34,317 bases of DNA from Candidatus Omnitrophota bacterium (GCA_020057115.1 JAGVGJ010000010.1:64615-98931), one strand, 5' to 3'; positions 8,971 through 18,196 are shown, counted from the stretch's first letter. Numbers and translations: made by a program. The notes: generated by a model from the letters alone, not told the origin.

Positions 8971-9536
8971 TACTCGTCATAGATAACTACGATTCTTTCA
9001 CATATAACCTCGTGCAATACCTGGGTGAGCTCGGAGCGGTGCTTCGCGTATACAGGAACGACAAGATCACGATCGCCCAGATAAAGAAGATGAAGCCGGA
9101 GAAGATATTGATATCTCCCGGGCCGGGCGCGCCGAGGAATGCCGGCATATCCGAAGAGGTCATACGCGTATTCGGCGAAAAGACCCCTATCCTTGGCGTC
9201 TGTCTAGGGCACCAGGCGATAGGCGAGGTATTCGGCGGCAGGATAGTGCGGGCCAAGAGGATCATGCACGGCAAGACATCCATGATAGAACACAATAAAA
9301 AGAGCGTCTTTAAAAGTCTTCCGAACCCGCTCGAGGCCACAAGATACCATTCGCTCGTCGTGGACAGGAAGACATTCCCTAAGGCGCTCGAGATAACCGC
9401 CGAGACCAAGGATAAAGACAGGGAGATCATGGGCCTGAAACATAAAAAGTTCCCCATATACGGCGTACAGTTCCATCCGGAGTCGATATTAACAGCTGAC
9501 GGCATGAAACTGTTGAAAAACTTTCTGGACATGTAG
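8967..9536 (+). CDS. trpG: Anthranilate synthase glutaminase subunit
   Basis: TrpG is the class I amidotransferase that feeds ammonia to TrpE. The protein has 189 aa. The triad is C79 ([10 protein letters not shown]), H170 and E172 (QFHPESI). The N-terminus [20 protein letters not shown] and the HGKTS motif are typical of the TrpG/PabA group. A shared role with PabA for folate cannot be excluded. The ATG overlaps the trpE stop by 4 bp. The TAG stop shares its G with the first unit of a heptamer repeat. Confidence 0.96.
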   Translation: MILVIDNYDSFTYNLVQYLGELGAVLRVYRNDKITIAQIKKMKPEKILISPGPGAPRNAGISEEVIRVFGEKTPILGVCLGHQAIGEVFGGRIVRAKRIMHGKTSMIEHNKKSVFKSLPNPLEATRYHSLVVDRKTFPKALEITAETKDKDREIMGLKHKKFPIYGVQFHPESILTADGMKLLKNFLDM

Positions 9537-9564
9537 GGTCAAGGGGCCAGGGTCCAGGGTCCAG
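9536..9564 (+). repeat. Heptamer repeat between trpG and trpD
   Basis: The units are GGGTCAA, GGGGCCA, GGGTCCA, GGGTCCA, then G. The first G completes the trpG TAG stop. The last bases run into AGAGGA, which serves as the trpD ribosome-binding site. Its first two units are the same as in the recX-alaS element. Confidence 0.88.
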
Positions 9565-9573
9565 AGGAAAAAT

Positions 9574-10629
9574 ATGATAAAAGAAGCCATAGAGAAAGTC
9601 GTCAATCGGATAGATCTGGCAGAGAGCGAGATGCGGCAAGTCTTTGAAGAGATCATGACCGGACAGGCCACCGCCTCGCAGATAGGTTCTTTCATAACGG
9701 CCCTTCGCATGAAAGGCGAGACGGTCGACGAGATAACCGGCGCCGCGAAGGTGATGCGCCATAAGGCCCTGAAGATCCGGGCTGGCAAGGGCCATGTCGA
9801 CATAGACAGGGATGACATAAATTTAGATAAAGAGACGATAATAGACACGTGCGGCACTGGCGGGACAGGCACGAACACCTTCAACATATCCACCACTGTA
9901 GCGTTCATCATAGCCGGCGCCGGGCTCAAGGTCGCAAAGCACGGCAATAAGGCTGCTTCGAGCGAATGCGGCTCGGCCGATGTCCTTGAGGCGCTCGGCG
10001 TAAAACTTGATGTCCCGCCGGAAACGGTCGAGAGGTCTATCCGGGAGATAGGGATCGGTTTCATGTATGCGCCCCTGTTCCACGGAGCGATGAAATACGC
10101 CGTAGGGCCCAGAAAAGAGATAGGCGTAAGGACCATATTCAATCTTCTCGGGCCATTGTCGAACCCGGCCGGAGCCCCATACCAGGTATTGGGGGTATAT
10201 GACGCCAAATTGACGGATATCATCGCAAGGGTATTGAAGAACCTCGGTTCAAGGAGAGCGTTCGTGGTCCACGGCATGGATACGCTAGACGAGATAACGA
10301 TCACGGGCAAGACCAGGGTCTCGGAGCTTAAAGACGGCAAGATAAAGACATATTACGTAAGCCCTGGCAATTTTGGGCTGAAAAGAGCGCCGCTCCACGC
10401 GATAAAAGGCGGAAATGCTAAAGAGAATGCTGCAATAATCCTTTCTGTGTTGGGAGGGGAGCGCTCGCCCAGAAGGGATGTAGTGTTGATGAATGCCGCC
10501 GCGGCCCTCGTGTGCGCGGGGAAAGCCAAAAACCTTAAAGAAGGCGTAAAGCTTGCCGCAGGATCGATAGATTCAGGCAAGGCGCTCGAAAAATTGAACG
10601 GTCTAACGGAGCTCACGAACAAGAGATGA
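9574..10629 (+). CDS. trpD: Anthranilate phosphoribosyltransferase
   Basis: TrpD joins anthranilate to PRPP. The protein has 351 aa, typical for the stand-alone form. The PRPP-binding signature [17 protein letters not shown] is present, followed by [22 protein letters not shown]. Further motifs are [14 protein letters not shown] and [15 protein letters not shown]. The ATG at 9574 is preceded by AGAGGA. It is separated from trpG by a repeat element, whereas most other neighbours in this operon overlap. trpC overlaps its stop. Confidence 0.97.
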   Translation: MIKEAIEKVVNRIDLAESEMRQVFEEIMTGQATASQIGSFITALRMKGETVDEITGAAKVMRHKALKIRAGKGHVDIDRDDINLDKETIIDTCGTGGTGTNTFNISTTVAFIIAGAGLKVAKHGNKAASSECGSADVLEALGVKLDVPPETVERSIREIGIGFMYAPLFHGAMKYAVGPRKEIGVRTIFNLLGPLSNPAGAPYQVLGVYDAKLTDIIARVLKNLGSRRAFVVHGMDTLDEITITGKTRVSELKDGKIKTYYVSPGNFGLKRAPLHAIKGGNAKENAAIILSVLGGERSPRRDVVLMNAAAALVCAGKAKNLKEGVKLAAGSIDSGKALEKLNGLTELTNKR

Positions 10630-11399
10630 TAATTTCCCAGATAATTGAGAACAAGAGGATAGAGGTGGATAAGGCAAAGGCGAAAAAACCGCTTGCCGAG
10701 ATCCTGAAGGAAATAAAGGATATCCGCCTTGCGAACCATTTTAAGAAGAACATATCAAGGCCTCATCACATAAATTTAATAGCTGAGGCGAAGAAGGCGT
10801 CTCCGTCGAGAGGCGTTATACGCGAAGATTTCCAGCCGTGCAAGATAGCGGCGGCTTACCAGGCGAACGGAGCCCAGGCGATATCTGTCCTCACGGACGA
10901 GAAGTTCTTTCAGGGGAAGCTTGAATATATAAAGAAGATAAAGGAATGCGCGTCGCTTCCGGTATTGAGGAAGGATTTTATTATAGATGAATACCAGATA
11001 TTCGAATCTATCCTTGCCGGGGCAGACGCCATACTTCTTATAAGCGAGCTTTTGTCGGAGGGCGAGCTTAAGAGGTTCCATGAAGTGGCTTCATCGTTTT
11101 GCCTGGATGTCCTGGTGGAGTCGCACAGCGAAGAGGATATCGATAAGGCGCTTAAATGCGGCGCTTCGATAATAGGGATAAATAACAGGGACCTCCACAC
11201 GTTCAAGGTGGATCTCGGAGTCACTCAGAGGCTTATAAAACGGATCCCTGCGCACAAGACTATAGTATCCGAAAGCGGCATAAAGACCTATGAGGATGTG
11301 ATGTTCCTGAAATCACTGGGCGTCAATGCCCTGTTGATAGGCGAGACATTCATGGAATCTGCCGATATAGCGGCCAAGATGCGGGAATTATTCAGATAG
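10626..11399 (+). CDS. trpC: Indole-3-glycerol phosphate synthase
   Basis: TrpC is the (beta/alpha)8 barrel that closes the indole ring of CdRP, giving indole-3-glycerol phosphate. The protein has 257 aa, and is not fused to TrpF. Signatures are [15 protein letters not shown] (catalytic lysine region), [51 protein letters not shown] and VSESGI. The start overlaps the trpD stop, and trpF follows after 12 bp. Confidence 0.97.
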   Translation: MIISQIIENKRIEVDKAKAKKPLAEILKEIKDIRLANHFKKNISRPHHINLIAEAKKASPSRGVIREDFQPCKIAAAYQANGAQAISVLTDEKFFQGKLEYIKKIKECASLPVLRKDFIIDEYQIFESILAGADAILLISELLSEGELKRFHEVASSFCLDVLVESHSEEDIDKALKCGASIIGINNRDLHTFKVDLGVTQRLIKRIPAHKTIVSESGIKTYEDVMFLKSLGVNALLIGETFMESADIAAKMRELFR

Positions 11400-11411
11400 C
11401 CGAAAGCTAGA

Positions 11412-12032
11412 ATGACAAAGATAAAGATATGCGGCACGACGAATAAGCATGATGCGCTCATGGCAGCGGAGTTCGGGGCGGATATGCTCGGCTTCATATT
11501 CCACAGGCATTCGAAGCGGTATGTCGAGCCAAAGATAGCGGAGGATATAATCAATGAATTATCTCCGTCCATATCCAAGGTCGGCGTCTTTGTCGACGAG
11601 GACGCTAAGAAGGTGCTCAAGATAGCCCAGGATGCCGGGCTCGACAGCCTGCAGTTCCACGGGGATGAGACGCCGGAATACTGCAGACAGTTCAAGGGAA
11701 AGTATAAAGTCATAAAGGCGTTCCGCCTGAAAGACAAGGCGAGCCTCCAGAAGATAAATGATTATGACGCCGACTTTTATCTCCTGGATACTTTCGATAA
11801 AGATTCGCACGGCGGGACCGGTAAGATGTTCGACTGGAAGATCCTGGAAGATTTCGAGTTCTTGAAACCCGTTATGCTTTCGGGCGGGCTTGATCCCGAC
11901 AATGTCGGCCCCGCAATAATAGAGGTGGCGCCATACGGCGTTGACGTAGCTTCCGGGGTCGAGGCATCGCCCGGCCGCAAGGATGCGGCGTTACTCAAGA
12001 GATTCATATTGAACGTAAGGAAGGCGGACTGA
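11412..12032 (+). CDS. trpF: Phosphoribosylanthranilate isomerase
   Basis: TrpF performs the Amadori rearrangement of PRA to CdRP and acts before TrpC. The protein has 206 aa. The catalytic cysteine is in [13 protein letters not shown] near the N-terminus, and the aspartate is in YLLDTF. Also seen are [23 protein letters not shown] and a C-terminal [15 protein letters not shown] phosphate-binding region. The stop overlaps the trpB start by one base (TGATG). Confidence 0.96.
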   Translation: MTKIKICGTTNKHDALMAAEFGADMLGFIFHRHSKRYVEPKIAEDIINELSPSISKVGVFVDEDAKKVLKIAQDAGLDSLQFHGDETPEYCRQFKGKYKVIKAFRLKDKASLQKINDYDADFYLLDTFDKDSHGGTGKMFDWKILEDFEFLKPVMLSGGLDPDNVGPAIIEVAPYGVDVASGVEASPGRKDAALLKRFILNVRKAD

Positions 12033-13204
12033 TGTTACCCGATAAACGCGGATATTTCAACGGCTTCGGAGGGAAATTCGTTCCCGAGACGCTGATGGCT
12101 GCCCTTGAAGAGCTTGAGAGCGAGTATAAGAAGACCAGGACCGACAAGCGCTTCCTGGAGCAGTTCAAATATTATCTGTCGGAATATGCCGGCAGGCCCA
12201 CGCCTCTATATTTCGCAAAACGCCTGACGGAAGAACTGGGCGGCGCTAAGATATATCTAAAAAGAGAAGACCTCCTTCATACGGGAGCCCACAAGATAAA
12301 TAACACCCTGGGCCAGGTGCTTTTGGCTATCAGGATGGGAAAGAAGCGCATTATCGCCGAGACCGGCGCCGGCCAGCACGGCGTGGCTACGGCGACTGTA
12401 GCGGCCCTATTCGGCTTGAAGTGCGAAATATTCATGGGCGAGGAAGACATAAAACGGCAAGCGGTCAATGTCTTCAAGATGAAACTGCTCGGCGCGAAAG
12501 TCACTCCCGTTTCAAGCGGCTCAAAGACGCTCAAAGATGCCATGAATGAGGCTATAAGGGACTGGGTGACGAATGTGCGGGATACATATTATCTCATAGG
12601 ATCTGTCGCCGGCCCGCATCCGTATCCCATGATGGTGCGCGATTTCCAGAGCATCATCGGTATCGAGGCAAGGCGCCAGATAAAAGAGAAAGAGAAGCGG
12701 CTTCCCGACCATGTAGTGGCATGCGTCGGAGGCGGGTCGAATGCAATGGGCATATTCCACGCCTTTCTAAAAGATGATGTCATGCTCCTTGGAGTTGAAG
12801 CCGCCGGCCTGGGGATCGACACAGCTCATCATGCAGCCACTCTCTGCAGGGGCTCGGTCGGCGTATTGCACGGGTCGAAAAGTTTCATACTGCAAAATGA
12901 TGACGGTCAGATAGGGATAGCCCATTCCATATCCGCAGGCCTGGACTATCCGGGCGTCGGGCCGGAGCATTCATATTTAAAGAAGAGCGGCAGGGCTAAA
13001 TACGTAGCTGTCACGGACAAGCAGGCCCTCGAAGGATTCCAGATGCTGACAAAGACGGAGGGGATAATCCCGGCGCTCGAGTCTTCGCACGCCATTTATT
13101 ATGCCGCGAAGCTCGCAAAGAAGCTTAAGAAGAATAAGATCATCATCGTCTGCGTCTCCGGCCGCGGCGATAAGGACATAGATATAGTGAGAGGGATTCT
13201 TTAA
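12032..13204 (+). CDS. trpB: Tryptophan synthase beta chain
   Basis: TrpB condenses indole with serine to give tryptophan, using PLP. The protein has 390 aa. The PLP lysine is K88 in [11 protein letters not shown], next to the canonical position 87. Also present are [26 protein letters not shown] (phosphate cup) and CVSGRGDKD. It is the TrpB1 type, with the N-terminal [15 protein letters not shown]. It overlaps trpF by one base. Its partner trpA is not adjacent but lies beyond a reversed repeat and a DUF6941-like gene. Confidence 0.98.
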   Translation: MLPDKRGYFNGFGGKFVPETLMAALEELESEYKKTRTDKRFLEQFKYYLSEYAGRPTPLYFAKRLTEELGGAKIYLKREDLLHTGAHKINNTLGQVLLAIRMGKKRIIAETGAGQHGVATATVAALFGLKCEIFMGEEDIKRQAVNVFKMKLLGAKVTPVSSGSKTLKDAMNEAIRDWVTNVRDTYYLIGSVAGPHPYPMMVRDFQSIIGIEARRQIKEKEKRLPDHVVACVGGGSNAMGIFHAFLKDDVMLLGVEAAGLGIDTAHHAATLCRGSVGVLHGSKSFILQNDDGQIGIAHSISAGLDYPGVGPEHSYLKKSGRAKYVAVTDKQALEGFQMLTKTEGIIPALESSHAIYYAAKLAKKLKKNKIIIVCVSGRGDKDIDIVRGIL

Positions 13205-13223
13205 TATGACAGTGTCTATTTTT

Positions 13224-13252
13224 CTGGACCCTGGACCCTGGCCCCTTGACCC
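13224..13252 (-). repeat. Heptamer repeat in reverse orientation after trpB
   Basis: On the minus strand it reads GGGTCAA, GGGGCCA, GGGTCCA, GGGTCCA, G, the same unit order as the trpG-trpD copy but inverted. It occupies much of the 73-bp gap between trpB and the next gene. Confidence 0.88.
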
Positions 13253-13277
13253 TTAAAGTTATTTTAGAAGGAGTAAT

Positions 13278-13694
13278 ATGACTAATATGAAGATAAAGCC
13301 GGACCTGCAGTTCTCGGTATTGTGCGATGACGTAAGGCGGGAGGATAACGGGAAGTTCATACTTCTGGGGCTCTTCGAGGCGATAAACGCCAAGAAGTTC
13401 CCGGCGACGCACCATTCATTGTTCATCGTCGACCAGTGGGTGAAGGGTGAGGGCGAGTTCGAGCACAGGATACGCATAGTGAACTCCCGCGACAAGGGCG
13501 TCGTATTCCAGACCGAGAACCAGCGTTTCGAGCTTTCGGATATAGATTCGCATCACACGCTTATATCCCGGTTCACAAATATCATATTCCCGGAACCCGG
13601 CAAGTATTGGGTCGAGATAATGCTCGACGGTTCGCTCGTATTGAATTATCCGCTCACTCTGAGACAGATCAAGGAAGATAAGAACAAGGGCTAG
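13278..13694 (+). CDS. DUF6941-like protein of unknown function
   Basis: The protein has 138 aa with no signal peptide or membrane segment. The start LCDDVRREDNGKFILLGLFEAI, followed by FPATHHSLFIVDQW, resembles the small DUF6941 family; this is a recollection of the pattern and not a search result. The sequence suggests a beta-rich single domain, with alternating hydrophobic strands and a final PGKYWVEIMLDG hairpin. AAGGAG lies 5 nt before the ATG. It sits between trpB and trpA, co-oriented, so it is probably cotranscribed. Nothing ties it biochemically to tryptophan synthesis. Confidence 0.8.
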   Translation: MTNMKIKPDLQFSVLCDDVRREDNGKFILLGLFEAINAKKFPATHHSLFIVDQWVKGEGEFEHRIRIVNSRDKGVVFQTENQRFELSDIDSHHTLISRFTNIIFPEPGKYWVEIMLDGSLVLNYPLTLRQIKEDKNKG

Positions 13695-13719
13695 CACCAT
13701 AGCCGAAGGGCGCACATTT

Positions 13720-14520
13720 ATGAACAGGATAGACAGAAAATTCAAAAGTCTGAAACTGAAAAATAAGAAGGCATTCATCGCCTACATAACGGCAGGCGAT
13801 CCGAGCCTTGTCGTGACGGCGAAGCTTGTGCCCGAACTTGAAAAGGCCGGCGTTGACATATTGGAGCTCGGGATACCGTTCTCCGACCCCATGGCTGACG
13901 GCCCCACGATACAGGCCGCTTCGCACAGGGCGCTTGTAGGCGGTGTCAGGATCTCTAAGATATTCAGGATGGTCGGCTCATTAAGGAAGAATACGGATAT
14001 GCCGATAGTATTCATGACATACTATAATCCCGTATTCAAGTATGGCGTAAAGAAGTTCATTGATGATTGCAGCCGCTACGGGGTGGACGGGGTTATCGTG
14101 CCTGACCTCCCTTGCGAGGAGGCCGGCGCGCTTGTTAAGCATGCGAAGGCGCGCGGGGTCGCAGCCATATTCCTGGCAGCGCCCACATCCACGGTCGCAA
14201 GGATAAAGAAAATAGCCGGTTTCTCAACGGGTTTCATATATTATGTTTCTCTGACAGGTGTCACGGGAGCGCGGCGCGATCTTCCGGTCGAGATGGGCTC
14301 CAAGGTAAGATGCATAAAGTCCGTGACCAAGACGCCTGTCTGCGTAGGTTTCGGGGTGTCTGACGCCGCGCAGGCAAAGTCAGTGGCGAAGATAGCGGAT
14401 GGCGTGATAGTCGGCAGCGCCATCGTTAGCGTGATAGCAAACAATACAGGCAAGAGGGATCTAGTGGCAAAGGTCGTAAAATTCACGAAGAGCCTTGCGA
14501 GGGCGGTTCATAATGCGTAA
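13720..14520 (+). CDS. trpA: Tryptophan synthase alpha chain
   Basis: TrpA cleaves indole-3-glycerol phosphate to indole, which is channelled to TrpB. The protein has 266 aa. Catalytic residues are at the textbook positions E49 (LELGIPFSD) and D60 (PMADGPTIQAAS). Other signatures are AYITAGDPS, VIVPDLPCEEA, IFLAAPTST and YYVSLTGVTGAR. The 3' end overlaps the next ORF by 8 bp if that ORF starts at the ATG at 14513. Confidence 0.97.
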   Translation: MNRIDRKFKSLKLKNKKAFIAYITAGDPSLVVTAKLVPELEKAGVDILELGIPFSDPMADGPTIQAASHRALVGGVRISKIFRMVGSLRKNTDMPIVFMTYYNPVFKYGVKKFIDDCSRYGVDGVIVPDLPCEEAGALVKHAKARGVAAIFLAAPTSTVARIKKIAGFSTGFIYYVSLTGVTGARRDLPVEMGSKVRCIKSVTKTPVCVGFGVSDAAQAKSVAKIADGVIVGSAIVSVIANNTGKRDLVAKVVKFTKSLARAVHNA

Positions 14521-15442
14521 GAAGGGGCCAGGGGCCAGGGGCCAGGGTCCAGGAAAAATAGAAGTCTACGCTGTGATACTCGTGGGCGGGAAGGGGAAGC
14601 GGTTGCGGCCGCTATCGACGGATGCAAAACCTAAGCCATTCTTATCCATCACAAAAGATAAAAAGACGATGTTCCGCAAGACCGTGGACAGGGTAAAGAA
14701 GATGATCCCCTTGGCCAATGTGATGATAGTCGCCAACAAACGCCACAAGGGATTGGTCAAGTCGGATCTTCGCGGCCTGAAACACAAGAATCTCATGCTT
14801 GAACCGGCGTCCAGGAATACGGCTCCGGCCATAGCTCTCGCGGCAAGGATATTGGAGAAGAGGGTTGGTGACGCCATAATGGTCGTCCTGCCGGCAGACC
14901 ATTATATAAGCGGCGAGAAAGAATATCTCTCTTCGCTTAAGAAGGCCGTCAGTTTTGTTAAGGCCAATGACGATGCGATAGTGACGCTCGGGATAAAGCC
15001 GTCGTTTCCGGCGACTGGGTATGGATATATAAAGATCAGGGGCAAGGGTCAAGGGTCCGGGGTCCAGGGTGTATGTAGAGTAGAAAAGTTTGTGGAGAAG
15101 CCGGAAATAGGCAGGGCGCGAAAGTTCATAAAAGACAAAAGATTCGTCTGGAACGCCGGGATGTTCATAATGAAGGCATCTACGCTATTAAAGAATATAG
15201 AGAAATTCGCCCCCAAAATAAGCGCTAACTTGAAAAACATCGGCAATATTGCGAAGACTTATAAAAGGATGCCGGACATATCCATCGACTATGCAGTCAT
15301 GGAGAAGGCCTCCGATATCTATTGCGTCAAAGGCTCTTACGGCTGGCAGGATGTCGGCGGGTTTGACAGCTTAAAAGAGATATTGCATAAAGAGTCCAGG
15401 TGTTTCGTAGAGAAGGACGGAAAGGTCCTCAGGATACTATGA
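14513..15442 (+). CDS. manC: Mannose-1-phosphate guanylyltransferase
   Basis: The enzyme makes GDP-mannose from GTP and mannose-1-phosphate. The protein has 309 aa, a nucleotidyltransferase domain only, without the C-terminal isomerase domain of bifunctional forms. Motifs are VILVGGKGKRLRPLSTDAKPKPFL, written here in two parts as LVGGKGKRLRPLS and AKPKPFL; EPASRNTAPAIALAA; LPADHYI; FVEKPE; WNAGMFI; and GWQDVGGFDSL. Two heptamer repeats are translated: one at residues 4-14, directly before the catalytic core, and one at residues 177-186 (GKGQGSGVQG), just before the VEKFVEKP segment. An upstream TTG at 14495 is in frame but unlikely. The stop overlaps ruvX. With the phosphomannomutase downstream it could supply GDP-mannose. 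Confidence 0.9.
   Translation: MRKKGPGARGQGPGKIEVYAVILVGGKGKRLRPLSTDAKPKPFLSITKDKKTMFRKTVDRVKKMIPLANVMIVANKRHKGLVKSDLRGLKHKNLMLEPASRNTAPAIALAARILEKRVGDAIMVVLPADHYISGEKEYLSSLKKAVSFVKANDDAIVTLGIKPSFPATGYGYIKIRGKGQGSGVQGVCRVEKFVEKPEIGRARKFIKDKRFVWNAGMFIMKASTLLKNIEKFAPKISANLKNIGNIAKTYKRMPDISIDYAVMEKASDIYCVKGSYGWQDVGGFDSLKEILHKESRCFVEKDGKVLRIL
14524..14552 (+). repeat. In-frame heptamer repeat at the manC N-terminus
   Basis: Three GGGGCCA units plus GGGTCCA and a G encode GPGARGQGPG, four codons after the ATG. The unit pattern is the same as the second hisH copy, but read in a different frame. Confidence 0.9.
15039..15070 (+). repeat. Second in-frame heptamer repeat inside manC
   Basis: The units are GGGGCAA, GGGTCAA, GGGTCCG, GGGTCCA and GGGT. 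They encode GKGQGSGVQG in the loop before the conserved VEKFVEKP motif. Mixed unit types suggest an older or recombined copy. Confidence 0.88.
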
Positions 15443-15855
15443 AGATACTCGGTATCGATTTCGGCACAAAGAGGATAGGCCTGGCGCTCTCAGACGGGCT
15501 TATGATCACGGCGCAAGGCCAGGAGTCCATATTGAGCAAAGGCCTTCTTCAGGATATCGAAGCGATAAATAGGATGATAACGGAAAATGGCGTCACGGAG
15601 ATCGTGGTGGGCCTGCCGATAAGCATGAATGGCACGCACAGCGCCAAGACTAAAGAGACGCTCGAATTTGTGGAGAACCTGTCGAAGGCCGTAAGCATCC
15701 CCGTAAAGACATGGGACGAGCGCCTGACCAGCCGCCAGGCTGAGCGCGTGCTCCTTGAAGCCGACGTCTCAAGGCATAAGCGGAAACAGTTATCCGACAA
15801 GATAGCGGCCCAGCTGATATTGCAGAGTTATCTCGACTGCAGGAAGAGAGGATAG
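15439..15855 (+). CDS. ruvX: Holliday junction resolvase-like protein / pre-16S rRNA nuclease
   Basis: This is the YqgF family with an RNase H fold. Members mature the 5' end of 16S rRNA, and Holliday junction resolution has been proposed. The protein has 138 aa from the ATG that overlaps the manC stop (ATGA); an upstream extension to 15400 is open but would overlap manC and has no family support. Signatures are ILGIDFGTKRIGLALSD with the first catalytic aspartate, VVGLPISMNG, TWDERLTSRQAE and DKIAAQLILQSYLD with the last acidic residue. Confidence 0.94.
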   Translation: MKILGIDFGTKRIGLALSDGLMITAQGQESILSKGLLQDIEAINRMITENGVTEIVVGLPISMNGTHSAKTKETLEFVENLSKAVSIPVKTWDERLTSRQAERVLLEADVSRHKRKQLSDKIAAQLILQSYLDCRKRG

Positions 15856-15860
15856 GACAA

Positions 15861-17126
15861 GTGGCGCATAAAGTGGATACTTTGGACAATGGTTTGAAAG
15901 TGGTCGCAAAGAACATGGAACACATGGAGTCCGTGTCGATAGGCATATGGATACGCGCCGGCGGCCGGTATGAAAACAAGCATAATAGCGGCATAAGCCA
16001 TCTTTTGGAGCACCTGCTCTTTAAGGGTACGGACAAACGCGACATGAAGATGATAAAGCAGGAAATAGAAGGCCGCGGCGGCAGTTTCAACGGCTTTACG
16101 GCAGAAGAATTTACGTGTTATCTCGTAAAGCTTCTCGCCAAGGACGCGGAGCTCGGGGTAGACATATTGAGCGACATGGTCCTGAACGCCAAGATGGAAG
16201 AGGGGGAGATCGCGAAAGAGAAGAGCGTCATAATAGAAGAGATCAACATGTATAAGGATGTCCCCGCACAGCATGTCCACGAGATATTAGCCGAGCTCAT
16301 GTGGCCGGCGCAGCCGCTCGGCCTTCCGCTCGCAGGTACCGTCGAATCCGTAAAGGCCATCACAAGAAAAGACCTTCTCGCCTACAGGGAGGCGTTTTAC
16401 ACGCCGAAGAACATGCTCATGATAGGCGCAGGGAAAACCGACGAGAGCGCCCTGTCCGCCCTATCCAGGAAATATCTTTCTGTCCACGCGCAGAAAGAGC
16501 TGCCGAAGTTCGAAAAGGCAAAGATCAAACAGTCGAAGCCCGCTTTGAACCTGACGTTCAAAGAGACAGAACAGACCCATGTAGCCCTCGGTTTCCACGC
16601 CATGGACCGTTTCAACCCGGACAGGCATGCCTTAAGCCTCCTCAACACGATACTCGGCGCGAACATGTCCTCGAGGCTCTTTCATATAGTAAGGGACGAG
16701 CTTGCGCTCTGCTACGAGGTATCGTCGGGCGTAAGGAAATACGAGGATTGCGGCGCCTTTACGGTCGCGGCAGGCGTTGATAATAAAAAACTCGTGAAAG
16801 CGCTTGCAGTGATACTTGAAGTATTGAGCTCTACGAGGAAAGAGCCGGTCCCGGAGGATGAGCTAAAACGCGCCAAAGAGTATTATAAGGGGCAGCTCCT
16901 CTTCGCTCTCGAGGATACGATGAGCCACATGCTCTGGCTGGGCGAGAAGATAATAGCCGGCGAAAAGGATTTCAGCATCAAAAAGCTCCTTGAAAGGATA
17001 GAGGCGGTCGAGCCGGAGGACCTTATGAGGGTCGCCAATAACATGTTCAAGGATGACGCTATGAACCTGGCCATAATAGGCCCGATAAAAGAAGATAAAA
17101 CGCTCAAAGAGGTAATGCATTTTTAG
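15861..17126 (+). CDS. M16 family zinc peptidase
   Basis: This is a processing-peptidase-like (PqqL/YmxG type) metalloprotease. The protein has 421 aa with two homologous halves of about 210 aa. The inverted zinc motif HLLEH gives ligands H47 and H51 and catalytic E50, and E127 in SVIIEEINMY is at the correct distance for the third ligand. The second half contains the conserved GANMSSRLFHIVRDELALCYEVSSG. The start is GTG at 15861, 6 nt after the ruvX stop, with GAGGATAGGA just upstream. No signal peptide is seen, so it is probably cytoplasmic. The substrate cannot be read from sequence. Confidence 0.93.
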   Translation: MAHKVDTLDNGLKVVAKNMEHMESVSIGIWIRAGGRYENKHNSGISHLLEHLLFKGTDKRDMKMIKQEIEGRGGSFNGFTAEEFTCYLVKLLAKDAELGVDILSDMVLNAKMEEGEIAKEKSVIIEEINMYKDVPAQHVHEILAELMWPAQPLGLPLAGTVESVKAITRKDLLAYREAFYTPKNMLMIGAGKTDESALSALSRKYLSVHAQKELPKFEKAKIKQSKPALNLTFKETEQTHVALGFHAMDRFNPDRHALSLLNTILGANMSSRLFHIVRDELALCYEVSSGVRKYEDCGAFTVAAGVDNKKLVKALAVILEVLSSTRKEPVPEDELKRAKEYYKGQLLFALEDTMSHMLWLGEKIIAGEKDFSIKKLLERIEAVEPEDLMRVANNMFKDDAMNLAIIGPIKEDKTLKEVMHF

Positions 17127-18179
17127 ATGAGAGGATCGATAAGGCTTTTTAAGGTTTTCGGGATATCAGTAAACATACATATAACGTTCTTACTGCTACT
17201 CCTTCTGTTCCTGTCGGCAGGGCCAAAATGGCTTTTCCTGGTCGCGGCCGTATTCTTTTTTGTCACCATACATGAGCTTTGCCACTCTCTGGTCGCCCAG
17301 CATTTCAAGGTGAAGGTAAAAGAGATAACCCTTCTTCCGATAGGCGGCGTATCCTCCATGTCGAAGATGCCGGAGAAGCCTATCCAGGAGCTCCTCATAT
17401 CTATAGCCGGGCCGCTCTCAAACCTCATAATAATACTGGTATTTTTCTTCCCGATGAAGTTCATCCTGGGCAAAGAGACGCTATTCCACAAACTCTCTAC
17501 GGATACCTGGAGGCTCACGTTCGCCTATGCCTACTGGATAAATCTCGTCCTCGCGGTATTTAACCTTATCCCGGCATTTCCGATGGACGGAGGGAGGATA
17601 TTGAGGGCTATACTTGCAAAGCGCATGGGATATCAGAGAGGGACGCATGTCGCCGTGACGTTCGGCCACCTTTTTGCGCTCGCATTCGCGTATTTCGGCA
17701 TAATAAAGTTCAATATCATCCTCGTCGCGATAGCCGTCTTCATATATATGGCCGCTTCCGGGGAAGAGATGCAGGTCGACATAAGAGAGACCTTGAAAAA
17801 ATTCAGGGTTCGCGATATACTGGCTCGCGATTTTATGACGATAAAGTCGGATGCGACGCTTGCGAAGGCGCTGGAACTCGTCTTCCACTCGCACCAGGAA
17901 GATTTCCCGGTTGTCGACGGCGGGGAGCTCGTAGGGCTACTCACCAGACAGGACCTCATGAAGAGCGTCCATCAGTTCGGCGTTACAAGGCCGGTGAGCG
18001 AGGCGATGAGAAAGAATTTTCCCAGGATCAAAGAGACCGACCTGTTGCTCAAGGTCCAGGCCCTCATACAGGAGAGCGGTATAAGGGCCCTTCCCGTAAT
18101 GAGGGATGATAAGGTAGTAGGCGTCGTCACGCTTGAGGACATAGGCAGAGTTTACGCCATCGCGTCCCAGAGCGCGTAA
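17127..18179 (+). CDS. Site-2 protease (M50) with CBS domain pair
   Basis: This is an intramembrane zinc protease of the SpoIVFB-like group. The protein has 350 aa. Hydrophobic segments lie at about 17-48, 88-110, 130-150 and 175-195. The zinc motif HELCH (H49-H53) is in the second half of the first hydrophobic region, and the matching NLIPAFPMDGG motif is at about 147-156. Residues from about 225 to 345 form two CBS domains (FMTIKSDATLAKALELV; RALPVMRDDKVVGVVTLEDI), which usually bind adenine nucleotides and could gate activity. The ATG follows the previous stop directly. The substrate is unknown. Confidence 0.93.
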   Translation: MRGSIRLFKVFGISVNIHITFLLLLLLFLSAGPKWLFLVAAVFFFVTIHELCHSLVAQHFKVKVKEITLLPIGGVSSMSKMPEKPIQELLISIAGPLSNLIIILVFFFPMKFILGKETLFHKLSTDTWRLTFAYAYWINLVLAVFNLIPAFPMDGGRILRAILAKRMGYQRGTHVAVTFGHLFALAFAYFGIIKFNIILVAIAVFIYMAASGEEMQVDIRETLKKFRVRDILARDFMTIKSDATLAKALELVFHSHQEDFPVVDGGELVGLLTRQDLMKSVHQFGVTRPVSEAMRKNFPRIKETDLLLKVQALIQESGIRALPVMRDDKVVGVVTLEDIGRVYAIASQSA

Positions 18180-18196
18180 AGAGGAGAATGTTAACG

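Noticed and set aside
392-15070. CRISPR or rRNA-associated repeats for the heptamers
   Set aside because: Units are 7 bp without spacers and occur at scattered loci.
15400-15438. Longer ruvX start inside manC
   Set aside because: The added 13 residues are a frame-shifted reading of the manC end, while ATG 15439 gives MKILGIDFGTKRIG as in the family.
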